From Gonatopus flavifemur (taxonomy: Eukaryota; Arthropoda; Insecta; Hymenoptera; Dryinidae), in the NCBI GenBank assembly GCA_018340375.1, contig JAFFJZ010000047.1:1426001-1490000 (forward strand): a stretch of DNA of 64,000 bases, written 5' to 3'. Made by a program: the position numbers and the translations under genes. Shown here piece by piece: positions 1 to 11,592 of this stretch; position 1 is the first letter of the stretch, and every line of letters starts with the position of its first letter. The notes below the pieces were generated by a model that searched no databases, was not told the origin of the DNA, and saw only the letters and a program-made list of their open reading frames with translations.

Positions 1-129
1 ACTGTAAAACGGGGTGAACAGGATCATTTTGAGGTGAATAGGATCATAGGATAGTTATGACTCTGTTCAACATCTTTTCTGCATGATCCTATTCACCTTA
101 AAATGATCGTGTTCACCCCGTTTTACGGT
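1..129. mobile_element. Palindromic MITE, left end may be cut by the window
   Basis: The first and last ~47 bases are inverted copies of each other, starting ACTGTAAAACGGGGTGAACA on the left and reading ACCGTAAAACGGGGTGAACA from the right. Only ~35 bp lie between the arms and there is no coding capacity. A short non-autonomous DNA transposon is the simplest reading. No target duplication can be judged because the left flank is missing. Confidence 0.6.
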
Positions 130-339
130 ACGAACTTCATAGCATTGGAAACCGTCCGGAGGAAGATTTACTGCATTTTAACCGAAATACTTCATTTTTC
201 CACAAAAAAATTGTACAAAAAATGACACGTTTTGGTCAGAATGAAGTGAATTTTTCTAAGGACAATCAATTTCGAAGAAAATATTATAGTATTATATATA
301 TATATATATATAGCCATATATGGGCAGGAGGTTTTTATT

Positions 340-1505
340 CGATACTAATCGGATTTCATAGCATGAACGATTAGTCGAATTTCGACAAAAAATATCCTCG
401 AATATGTTATGTAAACTGCATGTTGCAGTATAGAAAACCGGTCAATTCCGGACAAAATATTTTTGATAATATTTTCTGTTTGATCTCACTCGGATTTCAC
501 AGGCTAAAGAACCATGCAGTCACAATCCAATGAAAAATATCCTCGAATATCTAATCCAAACTGTCTTTCACAGTATGAACAACCGGTCAATAGCAGACAA
601 AATATTTTTTGATGGATCTCACTCGGATTTTAAAAACCAAAAAACCAGTCACAATCTGACCAAAATATTTCATCCAAGCTGTATACACTGTAAAAAAAAT
701 TTGTTGAATTCCAAACAAAAATGCTTGGAAATTTACAAACTTGGTTTGGAAAAATAATTTCCGAACCTTTTTTGTAAATTGCCGAACAAAAGTTTGTGTA
801 AAAAACTGCCACACTTCTTTGGCAGTTTAGGAAGTATATTTTTTACAGTGTATTTTACAGTATGGAAAACCAGTCAATAGCGGACAAGATATTTTTTGAC
901 TGATCTCACTGGGATTTTGAAAGCCGAAAAACGAGTCACAATTCGACGGAAATTGTCCTCGAATATTTCATCCAAGCTGTATTTTACAGTAGGGAAAACC
1001 GGACAAAATATTTTTTGATGGATCTCACTCAGATTTCACAAGCCAAAAAACAAATCACAATCTGACGGAAAGTATCCTTGAATATTTCATCTAAGCTGTA
1101 TTATACCCGTCTAAGCAGTATGGAAAACCAGTCAATAGCGGGTAAAATATTTTTTGATTGATTTCACTCGGATTTCACAGGCCGAAAAACTAGTCACTAT
1201 GCGACGGACGAAACCCTCGGGTATTTCATGCAGTTTCTATCTGATTTATATAGCATGTAAAACCGGAGAAAAGCTGCCACGAAATATTTTGGCAGCATTG
1301 TGAAGGATTTAACGAGACAAAAACCGACCAAGAACCTGATAAAACCTTTTTCTATCTAGATTTGTCGGACATATCAAGCAAGTGCCGAACCCATCAGAGG
1401 CCGCTGAGATATATTTTGTCAGTATCATCTGGAATTGTACGGGACAAGAATCGACTAGAAACCTGACAAACAATTTTTTGTCTGGAACTGTCGGACATGT
1501 TGAAT
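340..1505. repeat. Diverged tandem repeat array (units ~120-140 bp)
   Basis: The phrase GATCTCACTCGGATTTCA recurs with small changes near 482, 612, 903, 1021 and 1160. Each copy is followed by a recognisable GACGGAAAATATCCTCGAAT-like segment and by a TTTACAGTATGGAAAACC-like segment. A second pair of units (near 1312 and 1440) shares ACCTGA and TGTCGGACAT. The copies are old and indel-rich. Short ORFs here are by-products of the repeat. A TA microsatellite sits just before it (about 288-312). Confidence 0.6.
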
Positions 1506-1817
1506 AGGGTAGTCTCATTCGGTTTGAACAACTCATAATAAACTACACCTTCCTGATCCCACCAAATACAGAGAAGAAGCTTCGAACCATGGATATTTGG
1601 TTCTGCGGACGATGTTGATGCACGCAAAAAAATAATTCGCTGTGGCAGCTAAAAATTAGCATTCGAAATTCCAGGCACGGAGCACTGTTAGTGCCATCTG
1701 TGATGAAACAGCGAGAACTTATTCAAGGTCCTAATACTTACGGTTACTAGAAATTAGTCATGGTAATTGAAAAAAATAGTTAGATTCACCAAGAGCAATG
1801 GTTGGGTCTCTTTGTAC

Positions 1818-2206
1818 CAGGGGGGTGCAACTCACCTAATCACCTTCAAATGTTTCGCGAAACGTTTTGTCACCACAGTAAACTTCACTTGAAGTCCGTG
1901 AACGGCGCTGTCTGTAGCTAAGTCAAAATTACGTGATGTTTTTTTTGTACACTACGTACGTGATACGAGTGTCAGTATCGTCATTATCATATTTGGTTAT
2001 GTGACATATTCAAGAATTGTATGTATATATCAACACCATTATTAATATGATTTGTCAAGCGATTTCAAATGCAAAATTAGGCGCCGAAAAATTATCGTAT
2101 CACGTGACTTTCTGATAGTACAATCAACGTCTCTTGCGGACAGTTTGGGGAATATCGAATGGTGACAAAACGTTACGTATAGTTTTTATCGAGTTGCACC
2201 CCCCTG
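1818..2206. mobile_element. hAT-type MITE with 8-bp target duplication
   Basis: Terminal inverted repeats CAGGGGGGTGCAACTC and GAGTTGCACCCCCCTG bound a 389-bp unit. The flanks are CTTTGTAC (1810-1817) and TTTTGTAC (2207-2214), an 8-bp duplication with one mismatch. The CAG start and 8-bp duplication are hallmarks of hAT elements. There is no transposase, so it is non-autonomous. Part of the interior (AAACGTTTTGTCACCA against TGGTGACAAAACGTTA) is also inverted. Confidence 0.75.
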
Positions 2207-2402
2207 TTTTGTACATTTGTGGGACACAGTGATTAATACTTTCTCTCAGTGTGGATGATGGTTCCACGACTTTGTCACAATTGTCCGAAGACTTTTCTGA
2301 AACTGGTCCGACCAGGCATTCGCTCTCAAGGTGATAACAGAATAACTGATATTCTATCGGAATGCCTTGTGGACTCTTTGGAAACTATTTCAAAACTGAT
2401 TT

Positions 2403-3655
2403 CCCGTACAGCACACCTCCGTGGCCTCCACGGAGAACAAAGGTGGATCCTCCACGTAAGCAACGTGGAGGCTACGTAGCCGTTAGGTGGAAAACACGTA
2501 GAATCTGCATAGAGGCGCCGGAGAAATGTCCGCCCTATGCAACGTTGCCACAGCGTGGAACGAAGGTGGTAGGAACGTCGTGGCGAGGTGGAACGAAAGT
2601 GGACGCAACGGAGAGGCGGCGTGGACGCATTGTAATATTCGGAAAGGTGGCGCTGCATGCGTCTATTCGGATAGGTGGCATCAACGTTGCTCCTGCGTGG
2701 TATTGATACATCGTACCACCTCGCCACCACGGAGATACGACATAGAAACACACGCACTGCAACGTGGTGTACACGTGGAGTGAATTTTTACAGCTAGGTT
2801 TTGGCGCGCAAAATTTGAATGTTTGCAAGCATTTCAAAATTTCAAGACTATGCGGATGATTAATTTATTTTTAGTTTGGGAAAGAATGAAAACACACTGG
2901 ATCTCAAGGAAGGTAAGTTGACAACAATATATATTATTTTTGTAAATCAAATGAGAATGTTCTTCACATTGTGCTGCGAAGAGGCAGATTGAATAAAAAA
3001 ATGCACAATTCGTCCGAATTTTTATTATATATATATAAAATACACTGGCAACAGTTTCTGGATTGGTCTTACATTATCTAATGATTTATTATAAAAATTC
3101 AACGTCACGCATGATACCTGAATTTCCAAAAAGAAAACTAACCAATGACAATGATTGTTTCATTGGAAGAAAAAAAAGAAAATTGAATCAATAATCGAAA
3201 TTCCAACCTTCATAATTTAACCAAAACCTAGCTGTAAAAATTCACTCCACGTGTACACCACGTTGCAGTGCGTGTGTTTCTACGTCGTATCTTCGTGGTG
3301 GCGAGGTGGTACGATGTATCAATACCACGCAGGAGCAACGTTGATGCCACCTATCCGAATAGACGCATGCAGCGCCACCTTTCCAAATATTACAATGCGT
3401 CCACGTCGCCTCTCCGTTGCGTCCACCTTTGTTCCACCTCGCTTCTCCGTTGCCTCCACTTTCGTTCCACCTCGCCACGACGTTCCTACCACCTTCGTTC
3501 CACGCTGTGGCAACGTTGCATAGGGCGGACATTTCTCCGGCGCCTCTATGCAGACTCTACGTGTTTTCCACCTAACGGCTACGTAGCCTTCACGTTGCTT
3601 ACGTGGAGGATCCACCTTTGTTCTACGTGGAGGCCACGGAGGTGTGCTGTACGGG
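2403..3655. mobile_element. Foldback element with ~400-bp arms (CCCGTACAGCAC termini)
   Basis: The left arm (about 2403-2805) and right arm (about 3223-3655) are near-identical inverted copies around a ~420-bp AT-rich centre. The termini read CCCGTACAGCACACCTCCGT. The arms are GC-rich and internally repetitive, with variants of GTGGAACGAAGGTGG, and the right arm has an extra repeat unit. Apparent ORFs of 85-143 codons occur on both strands of both arms and mirror each other; I treat them as non-coding. Termini resemble those at 7469, 24315 and elsewhere. Confidence 0.75.
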
Positions 3656-3886
3656 TCCTGACCATTTAATAATTTCCAATCATATTATAATTTTCTGATG
3701 GCTACACAAAAACATTATCAAGACTATGCTAGATGTTGCTGAAGTTTGAATCGTTCATTGCAACGAATTAATAATCAAAAAACAGAAGACTGAGACCACA
3801 CCTCGGTTAAGACTCAGAATCATGCAGCACATTTTCTAAACGATGTTTTCAATTTTAAGGAGTCAATTCGAGAAATTAAATAACGA

Positions 3887-3994
3887 CCCACACAGCAAAA
3901 GTCCCAGAGGAATTCATAAAGAATTCTTATTGAACTGATTGTGTCCTTTATGAATTCTCTAAGAATTCTTCTGAGACTGTCGTGCTGTGTAGGG
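3887..3994. mobile_element. Palindromic MITE, CCCACACAGCA family
   Basis: A 108-bp near-palindrome runs from CCCACACAGCA to TGCTGTGTAGGG. The arms are rich in GAATTCTT-type words, a theme shared with MITEs at 19669, 22737, 35454 and 46592. The stretches on either side (3656-3886 and 3995-4068) hold nothing recognisable. Confidence 0.6.
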
Positions 3995-4068
3995 ATGATT
4001 CAACAGATTTTGTGAGTTTGAACTTTCGTTTCGTTTTTATAAACGATTCAAACTTCTACAATATCATA

Positions 4069-5557
4069 CCCACACAGCGCTACAGTCTTAAACGAATTTT
4101 CAAAGAACCCCTTTCAAAGAGTTCATTATGATTACTTTCATGTGAGTTATCTGAGAATTCATAAGGAACCATGAAGAATTATTAATGAATTTTTAGATAG
4201 CTTATATATGAGTTCATGATGTATTCCTGATAAATTTACAAGATATTCTTAAATAACCCCTGTTATGTCAATTCAGAATGAATCTCTGGAAGAATTCTCC
4301 TTATCGTTAAACAGAAGACTTCAAAAATTCCGAAAGGGTTCTTGAGGCATTCTAAAAAGATTCTGAAAATAATTCTTAGAGGACTCTTAGAATATTTTTC
4401 AATTAACTATTCTATCCAGCTTGCCTAAAAACCTTGATGCATGGCTAAGTGCTATAAAAACTCAAATAGTTCTAAAAATCTTCTGGAATAATTTCAAACA
4501 GATCATGAGAAATTTTAAAAGCATTGTTAGAGAAATATTTCAGAATCCTGTGAAAAAATCTTAAGAAGTCGCGAATATCAAGATGAACGTTAAATATTTT
4601 GTACTTCGCTGTAGGGTCGATCAGTTGATTGAAAATGTGCATACAGAAGTATCCGCATGTCTGTTTTGTAACATCTTTTGATATTTTTATGGATTTATTG
4701 TTATTAAATCTTCTTCAGTTCGATTGGAATTACTTACTTTGAATTTTCAATGAATTCGTGACAAATTCTTTCATATCCTGGAATATTTTTGGGATTCTCG
4801 GGTAAACTGATGAGTTTTTGGAGTGTCTCAATGAATTATTTCAAAAATTTTCGAGGATTATTTACAACCTCATATAGCATTCCTTAACACCTCTTACATA
4901 CCGCGGAAGTTTGAATCGTTTATCGAGACGAATTAATAATCGAATACCGGAATACTTAGCTTTTGCAAATCAAAAATGTTGCAGTACATTTTCTAAATGA
5001 CGTTCCCAGCAGAGCTGCCAGATGGGCATTGCTATTGAAGGGAAGCGTACCCCCACTATGAGTTACATGTGTGTATAGGTTTCGTGGGGAGGTGCGAGTA
5101 TGTATTTCATATACGATGGTGGGGGTACTATTCCTCTCAACGGCAATGCTTATCTGGCAGCTCTGGTTCCCGGTATCAAGAGGTTAATTCGAAAAGACAG
5201 AAAACAATAATCCGTCAGATTTCGGGAATTTGAATTGCCGGATCTCTCCTAACCACGATTCAAACTTCAAGAATTCTTTGAGACATCTTTTGAGATTACT
5301 TATTAATTCTCTCAGGATTTTTTATGAACCCTCTTAGGATTCTTGATGAGCTCTTTTAGATTTCTTTGCGAACTATTTTAGGATTCTTTGAGAGTTCTTT
5401 TGGACAAAAGAAAACCTCTCTGGAATTCATTCTGAACTGGCATCTCGGGGATCCTTCAAAAATTCTTTTTGAATTTTTTTGGACGAGTTATGGTGTTCTT
5501 TAAGAATTCTTCTGGGATTTTTGGAAAATTCTTTCTGACCTCTTCTTACTGTGTGGG
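4069..5557. mobile_element. 1.5-kb non-autonomous element, CCCACACAG termini
   Basis: The left end CCCACACAGCG and right end CTGTGTGGG form an inverted pair. Both subterminal regions carry many AAGAATTCTT-like words, as in the small palindromic MITEs. No coding sequence was found. A segment near 4905-5005 is a direct copy of the segment near 3735-3835, and the downstream copy is split by the hAT MITE at 5010-5165. The left flank is TA; the right flank reads TC. Confidence 0.5.
5010..5165. mobile_element. hAT-type MITE with 8-bp target duplication
   Basis: A 156-bp palindromic unit begins CAGAGCTGCCAGAT and ends ATCTGGCAGCTCTG. The flanks are GTTCCCAG (5002-5009) and GTTCCCGG (5166-5173), one mismatch in eight. 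It interrupts the larger element at 4069-5557. Confidence 0.75.
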
Positions 5558-5564
5558 TCGCACT

Positions 5565-5822
5565 AGGACGTTTTGCAAACATTTACAAAACGTACATCGT
5601 TACAAACGAGATGTTTCAGAAACGTTTTGTAAGGTTTCACAGGAGTCGCATGTATGTTTTCTCAAAACATGAAAATTTCCGGGTTTGTTTTATGTACATT
5701 TTGACAAAACGTTATGAGCACATGTTGAATTGGTCTTTTTAAATCATTAAATTGATCACATTTTTGCAGTAATGGATACGTTTTTGAAACATTTTAAGAA
5801 CTTACGGTGCTGTTTAGCATAT
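5565..5822. repeat. Fragment of ACGT-rich CCCAGATAGCAC-family element
   Basis: The stretch repeats AAACGT/ACGTTT words and closes with GGTGCTGTTTAGCA, resembling the ends of the elements at 21303 and 24315. Its own left terminus is not clear. Short ORFs here look accidental. The following bases to 6140 hold nothing I recognise. Confidence 0.35.
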
Positions 5823-6140
5823 CTCTCGGTCACGTCTCAGGATTTAAATTAATTTTTCTATTCCACAAGTGTTTCATTGTAATCCATGATTCACGAAATA
5901 TGATCGATAAAAGAAACGTGACGCGCATGCACGTTTTTAATGAATCATTTCAATCTTATCAATGAGGAATAATATTTTATTTTCGATTTTTACTATGAAA
6001 TTGTAAATTGTCATGGCACATGTATGTGTATAGGTATTCGGGTCTTGAATTTAGATGTTGAAAGGTTAGTACTGAAATGATTGGGAGGGTTTGATGAATA
6101 TCAATCCCACACGGCACCTTGAATTTCAAATACGCATCAG

Positions 6141-6238
6141 CCCCAAGAGAGCACAAACCTCCAGGAACGTTCATTAAACGTTCGCGAACGTCCAGGAACA
6201 TTCAATGAACGTTCCTGAAGGTTTGTGTCCTCTTGGGG
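6141..6238. mobile_element. Palindromic MITE, CCCCAAGAG termini
   Basis: A 98-bp near-perfect palindrome starts CCCCAAGAGAGCACAAACCT and ends with the inverse. The arms carry GGAACGTTCATT-like words. Termini are shared with the elements at 28258 and 57985. Confidence 0.65.
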
Positions 6239-6367
6239 AGACACATATCAATGTTGCATTCATATTGCATTGGATTCTGTTTCAAATATAATGTATTATA
6301 ATATCTAAGATATTGGAATGTTATGTGTCATTAATCCACTCATCATTGACGCAGTCAATATATGCGA

Positions 6368-6516
6368 CACACTGAAAAAAAGATATAGCTCTCACAGCTC
6401 TACTATTTATGTGTTCTTGCTGTCAGGAGGTATAAGAATGCCAGTATAGCTCCCACAGCCGACAGATTGCTATGATAGTGACATGTTCGGCTGTGGGAGC
6501 TACCCACCCTGTGCGA
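6368..6516. repeat. Small inverted-repeat element
   Basis: TAGCTCCCACAGCCGA (about 6445) and TCGGCTGTGGGAGCTA (about 6488) form a perfect stem. A diverged TAGCTCTCACAGCTC copy lies further left. Boundaries are approximate. Downstream, to about 6730, a segment with CAATAGTGGCTAGTGTCACA occurs twice (near 6580 and 6712), a short direct duplication. Confidence 0.4.
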
Positions 6517-6767
6517 AAAGACCAATAGAAACCGATAGGCCAAATCCTATTGGAATCCATGAGTTTCTATCAGTGTCAATAGTGGCTAGTGTCACAGGAC
6601 TTGAGGGTTTCTATAAGATTCTATGAGGAATTCGATGTTCTATGGGTTTTTATCGGTATGATCAGCGAAACCTGATAAATACTGATAGGAATATAACATC
6701 CTATCAGTTTCAATAGTGGCTAGTGTCACAGCATCTATGGGAATTTATGGGAATCTATTGGACTTTT

Positions 6768-6950
6768 CAGACAGGGCAGACAGCACTGAGACGTTCTTCG
6801 GACGTTCAGAAAACGTACTTAGTCACAAGAAGAACGTTCAAAAAATGTTCCAGGACGTTTTAAAAATGTCGCATAGACATTCCAGGGATGTGCAAATGTC
6901 CGGTATAGTCTTATTCAGGTTTCCATGGGACGTTTATGAAACATGTTAAA
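6768..6950 (+). repeat. Partial copy of the ACGT-rich CCCAGATAGCAC family
   Basis: It opens GACAGCACTGAGACGTTC and continues with GAAAACGTACTTAGTCAC, GTTCCAGGACGTT and ATGTGCAAATGTCC, in the same order as the left half of the element at 24315. It lacks the other terminus. The ORF across it is not a gene. The bases from 6951 to 7353 show nothing recognisable. Confidence 0.5.
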
Positions 6951-7353
6951 TGAGAATTTGTTGAAGATCATTTCCATCCCCTCGAAATGGAGAGTATTAA
7001 AAGATTTGACACAAGTTTGATCTGCGGTGAAGCCTGTATCGATAGATTTGATAAATTACATTTGCATCTCTTTAATACATTGCAAGTAGTAAAATTTGGT
7101 TCCGCGTCAATTTTGAAGTTATGTGAATCTTAATATATTGACTTAATTCTTGATAACTTACATTCTGCCAATAGTTTTGCACTTCTGGAATGGAATCTTT
7201 CCAAATATTCAATACAAAACATATTTTTATGGTTGTGTGGTACTTCTTTCCCTAGTAAAACTATAAATATACATTTGTATGGGTTAGAGATAAAATACTT
7301 GATTTTCCTATAACGTCTCAAAAACGTTCTTAAAACGTACCATAGCATGTGTA

Positions 7354-7460
7354 CCCAAGTAACACCAATGTGCGTAAAATATTCTCCGAACGTTCCTAGA
7401 ATATTTAAACGTCCTGCAAACATTCTCAGAACGTTTAACGAAGATTGTGTGTTACTAGGG
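7354..7460. mobile_element. Palindromic MITE, CCCAAGTAACAC, flanked by TA
   Basis: The unit runs from CCCAAGTAACACCAA to TGTGTTACTAGGG, with TA directly outside both ends (7352-7353 and 7461-7462). The interior has inverted ACGTTC words. The TA flanks suggest a TA target duplication. Confidence 0.55.
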
Positions 7461-7468
7461 TAAACAAT

Positions 7469-7614
7469 CCCGTACAGCACCGGACATTTCTACGTTGCCT
7501 CTACGCTGCCTCCGTGTGGAATCTCCGTTCATCCACATTTTATCCACGTCCACCATTTATCCACGGGAAGTCCACGGGGATGCGACGTGGAAGTCGGTGG
7601 ATGTGCTGTTAAGG
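7469..7614. mobile_element. Short CCCGTACAGCACC element related to 2403-3655
   Basis: It starts CCCGTACAGCACCGGACATT and ends near GGATGTGCTGTTAAGG. The interior shares GTTGCCTC and CCACGTC-like words with the arms of the large foldback element at 2403-3655. A possible further MITE end, CACTGTTAAAAATTTC, begins at 7638. It is matched by the inverse near 10850-10870, but no second end was found locally, and 7638-7980 is otherwise featureless AT-rich DNA. Confidence 0.4.
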
Positions 7615-7980
7615 ATGTCCCCAAAACGTGCTCCTCACACTGTTAAAAATTTCTTGAATTTTAATGCAATCTTAATGTACCAGTGTACATGAAATTTCAA
7701 CTTGAAGGTACATGAAATGATATTCAAGTATTATTACATTAATTTTCAAATCATGTGGAATTGAATTACAATTTCAAGTATCAGTACATTAAAAATTAAC
7801 TTGGGCTAAATCGATAGAGACTTGAGAAAATAACATAACCATCAATAATGTTTGAAATTGAGTGAATAAATTGAATAATTATAATCTTTTTGTGATTATA
7901 AATTTTGAAATTATGATTCTCAATCGCATAAGGTTACACTCTACGAGTCTTGTCGTTGAGAGTGCTTGAACGACAGTGAA

Positions 7981-8088
7981 CCCCAACAGAACCTAAAATT
8001 TGTGTACGTCCAGGAAACCTCCGAAGGACGTCCGAGAAACGTATTTGGGCGATTCCTGGACGTACACAAATTTGAGGTTCTGTTGGGG
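7981..8088. mobile_element. Palindromic MITE, CCCCAACAGAACC termini
   Basis: A 108-bp palindrome begins CCCCAACAGAACCTAAAATT and ends with its inverse, GGTTCTGTTGGGG. The arms share GTACGTCCAGGAA. The region from 8089 to about 8864 holds only AT-rich DNA with no gene I can support. Confidence 0.65.
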
Positions 8089-8864
8089 AAGGGTACGAAA
8101 TTTTGCGCGAAATATTTTCGTGAACCACGTGAGAAATAAAAATTTTATGAATACGATGATAAAATACATGCTTAGGATTGAGGATTTTAATTTCATAGTG
8201 GTTCTGAAACATTATGGGATCGATGGAAAATTCTTACGATTGAAGGTTATAATTCAGAAAATTTGGCTTCCTATATTTCAGAATCAATATGGAATGAGAA
8301 TTTGCGTTCACAGTGCGCAATCCCATGCATGTATTTTATTATCACACATTTGAAATTTGTAATTCTTACATATTTTATGAAAGAAGGATGCGAAAAATAT
8401 CATATGTTTCGTCTGTCCCCTGGTAGAAATTTCATAAATTTTTTCCTATGACTGATGAGGCGCTAGAGAGGAAAAACTGAGCACAAAAAACTAGCGAGGT
8501 ACTGGTCAATTACTGATAAGTTGAATCCAACTAGCGTTGGTTGGTCAAAACTAGTGAGCTACTTATTAGTATGTACTAAGTTGAACTAATTGATAATGTG
8601 GAGTAAAACCATCTCTAATAATTATACAAGTGCTCACTAAAATATATATAAAATGGAGAAGAATGAACTTTTCAATTCTAAAATGAATAAAATATTGTTC
8701 ACACTTGATATCGGAAATGTCAGTACCCATACAGCACGTATTTCATAAAGATTTTTAAACAGCTGAACAGGTTTTTCCATTAATTTTTACATATAATTAC
8801 AGGTGATATAAATGAGAAAGAAAATGTAACAAATCTGTTTGTATTTTAGAATTGAAATATAGTT

Positions 8865-10310
8865 TACGGATATGAGGTTGATTTCTTTGAATTGAAAAAT
8901 AAAAATTAATTATTTTCGTGAAATGTGTGATCGTTAGTTCTTAATTAATATGTATTGAAAAAATCTATCATTCAGTGCAACATGAATTATTGAATCAGTC
9001 ATAGCTATTGTAATATGTAAAAAATCATAATTTGTTGATGCAGTGAGAATGAGTTTTATTCAAATACTTACATCAATATTTCTCAGAAAAAACTCAGAGA
9101 TCAAATCATTTTTGTAGTAATATGAGTCATGAAGAACTCATTTAATCAAAACTATTTTAAGCGAATGTTTAAAATAAATTTCCAGAAACTTGCATTATTC
9201 ACATAAAGCTCGTTGGATGGTTTTACTCTTGAAGAGTACTGTCAAAGTTGACATTTGCAAATTGGAGAAAAAAGTCCTATTTTCTGTCTTGAATTTCTTA
9301 TTAGAGTGGTGATCAATTTGTAAAAAGAGTTTGAAGGTTGGGTGGAATCCATATTGATCAGGAAAGTCAAAACCGTATTGCAAAACTTGGAAAATCTGTT
9401 AACGTAGCTGACAATATTGGGGTATCGAGTCAGCTTTTCCTTACTACATGAAATCTAGGCAGGAGAAATGTATCAAAATTCAGTGAATTCAAGTTGGTGT
9501 CAAGTAAGAGAGGATAGAAATATTCATTGGATTTCATTGGTTATTATAAAAATGTTGACAAATAAGGGAAGGCTATGTAGGACTCACTGTATCGTCTTTC
9601 ATTATTTTTGTTTCAATAATTTTGTATTGTGGACATTTTTGTATTTTCTTACTAATAAGTTGAAGAAACAAGTGTATTGAACCTTTTTCACAAATATAAT
9701 AACATTCATTCGTAGCAGCATGATACAACATTATTGAAACAAAAATAATGAAAGACGATACAGTGAGTCCTACATAGCCTTTCCTTATTTGTTGACATTT
9801 TCATAGTAACCAATAAAATCCAATGAATATTTCTGTCTTCTCTCACTCAACACCAACTTGAATTCACTGAATTTGGATACATTTCTCCTGCCTAGATTTC
9901 ATGTAGTCAGGAAAAGCTAACTCGATACCCCAGTATTGTCAGCTACGTTAACAGATTTTCCAAGTTTTGCAATACGGTTTTGACTTTCCTGATCAATATG
10001 GATTTCACCCAACCTTCAAACTCTTTCTACAAGTTTATCACCACTCTAATAACAAATTCAAGACAGAAAATAAGACTTTTTTCTCCAATTTGCAAATGTC
10101 AACTTTGACAGTACTCTTCAAGAGTAAAACCATCCAACGAGCTTTATGTGAATAATTCAAGTTTTTGGAAATTCATTTTAAACTTTCGCTTGAAAAGATT
10201 TTTAATACATAATAATTAAACAATAACGACCACACATTTCACAAAAATAATTCATTCATTGTTTTTTATCACATAAACTTAACCTCACATCTGTCAACCG
10301 AATTGCAATT
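8865..10310. repeat. Long inverted repeat (hairpin), arms ~600-800 bp
   Basis: The sequence from about 9170 to 9690 returns as its reverse complement from about 9720 to 10185, for example around AAACCGTATTGCAAAACTTG. Further out, GTGAAATGTGTGATCG (about 8920) pairs with CACACATTTCACAAAA near 10235. The left arm has an extra ~200-bp stretch near 8950-9170. The loop is only ~30-50 bp. Because the arms mirror each other, the same 62-codon ORF appears on the minus strand (9195-9383) and plus strand (9967-10155); I regard it as non-coding. A transcript would form a very long double strand. Confidence 0.75.
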
Positions 10311-10404
10311 TTCACATAGGTTAATAGATTATTATACTCAACCGATGGATTGAATCAGATATCCACGTCATTTACATTGATCTTTTCTAATAAACCACGT
10401 AGGT

Positions 10405-10620
10405 ACCGGTTTAGCTTAGGTCGTTAGGGCGTTAGGATAGTAGATCGCGCAACATTAGGTAGGGATTGGTTTAAGTGGTTCGATTCTCTTCGAGATTTCC
10501 AATTTTCTCTGCATGACATGAGAACGTAGTGAACAACGTGGTCGTCAATCTGCAAGTGTTCTCCTCCGAAGCATGTTTTTTGCTTACAATTCAGTTTTTT
10601 ATTTTTAAAGACATTTTGGG
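10405..10620 (+). mobile_element. Possible tRNA-derived SINE head
   Basis: TAGCTTAGGTCG (10412-10423) fits a Pol III A box, and GGTTCGATTCT (10477-10487) fits a B box, ~65 bp apart. The sequence between does not fold as a proper tRNA, so a tRNA-derived SINE is likelier than a tRNA gene. No clear tail or target duplication was found; the 3' limit is a guess. Confidence 0.3.
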
Positions 10621-10685
10621 CCAAAGCATAAATATTTTACTGAATAATCATTGTTGAAGTATCATTATAATTTCACATCTTTACT

Positions 10686-10986
10686 GGGGCGAATGAAAAT
10701 TCATATCCAAATTTCATGTATTCATACATTAAATTTCAAATCCATGTACATTAAATTTAATGTATGTAGACTTGAAATTTGTGGAACCTGTACATGAATT
10801 TTCAGTTACGTACTTGAAAAAAACTTCCGGTAGATTTACATTAAAATTCATGCAGAAATTTTTAACAGTGCAACACATTGAATGAATGTTCCTAAAACGT
10901 TTGGAAAATGTGCTTTTGAAAACCAGCATCTGTGGGACTTTGGACAAGTTTTTAAAACGTTTTGAGAACTTTCGGTGCTTTCTGGG
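10686..10986. repeat. Two MITE remnants side by side
   Basis: From about 10686 to 10873 the DNA is rich in inverted ACATTAAATTT/AAATTTAATGT words and ends AAATTTTTAACAGTG, the inverse of the motif at 7638. From 10878 to 10986 an ACGTTT-rich stretch ends GGTGCTTTCTGGGA, a terminus of the CCCAGATAGCAC family. The second piece has cut off the 3' part of the transposon ORF that follows. Confidence 0.45.
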
Positions 10987-11592
10987 AGTGGTGAAAATTG
11001 TCGTTTGGTCGTTGTTCCAGTGGAAACTCTGTGCAGCATTCTGGGCTACAAACGCATAATTTTCCGCGAAATCGCATGAAACTAAAAATTCTCCTTCTTG
11101 TAAATTATTCTTCAAATTTCTCAGAAAAGATGACTGCTGTTTCGCAACGAATGAATGGGATTTGAGTTTCGAAAGGCAACGAGAAAGTTCTTCTAAAAAA
11201 TCTTCTGCATCTGCAACTTCAGTACGCAAAGTGCTACGATCAGTCTGTTGCCAAATTTGATATTCGAGTTTTTCGATGCAATTGTCTTCGAAAACTGTTT
11301 GTAAAAAATTCTGGAAACCCTCTTTGCCAGGACATAATAAACATTCATCGAGATAACATTCGGCACATGGATTCTGACATAAAAACATTTTGAGAGTCTT
11401 TTGTCTTTTTAGCAATTGAAAATATGATATCAATACCTCGAGTGAAACATGACCGAACGAATCATCTTGTACATCAATTGGAGGCTTCTCTCCAGAACAA
11501 GCAGCAGCTTCTTTTCTGCATAATCCACACACTTTTGCATCGGGGGGGATACTGGGAAACTTTTTTTGTAGATTTGGAGAAATAGTTCTCAA
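10987..11592 (-). pseudogene. Cys-rich transposon ORF, 3'-truncated
   Basis: About 200 codons remain from the ATG at 11592. Visible features are a CxxC near residue 22 (KVCGLCRKE), a second Cys cluster near residue 75 (PCAECYLDECLLC), an acidic helical middle, and CDFAENYAFVAQ followed by FHWNNDQTTI near residue 190. From memory, this kind of CDFAENY...FHWN motif occurs in uncharacterised transposon ORFs of insects, where an acidic residue may be catalytic; I cannot name the superfamily. The reading frame runs on to 10729, but those codons come from MITE DNA inserted at about 10986, so the original C-terminus is lost. A second copy of its start lies at 12598. Confidence 0.6.

Noticed and set aside
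2326..2837. ORFs of 76-143 codons on both strands
   Set aside because: They lie in a foldback arm and are mirrored at 3242-3669. GC-rich repeat, not coding.
9195..10155. Identical 62-codon peptides (MQYGFDFPDQYG...) on opposite strands
   Set aside because: The identity follows from the long inverted repeat; no independent sign of coding.
10405..10490. A tRNA gene
   Set aside because: A and B boxes are too far apart and the sequence does not form a cloverleaf by eye.
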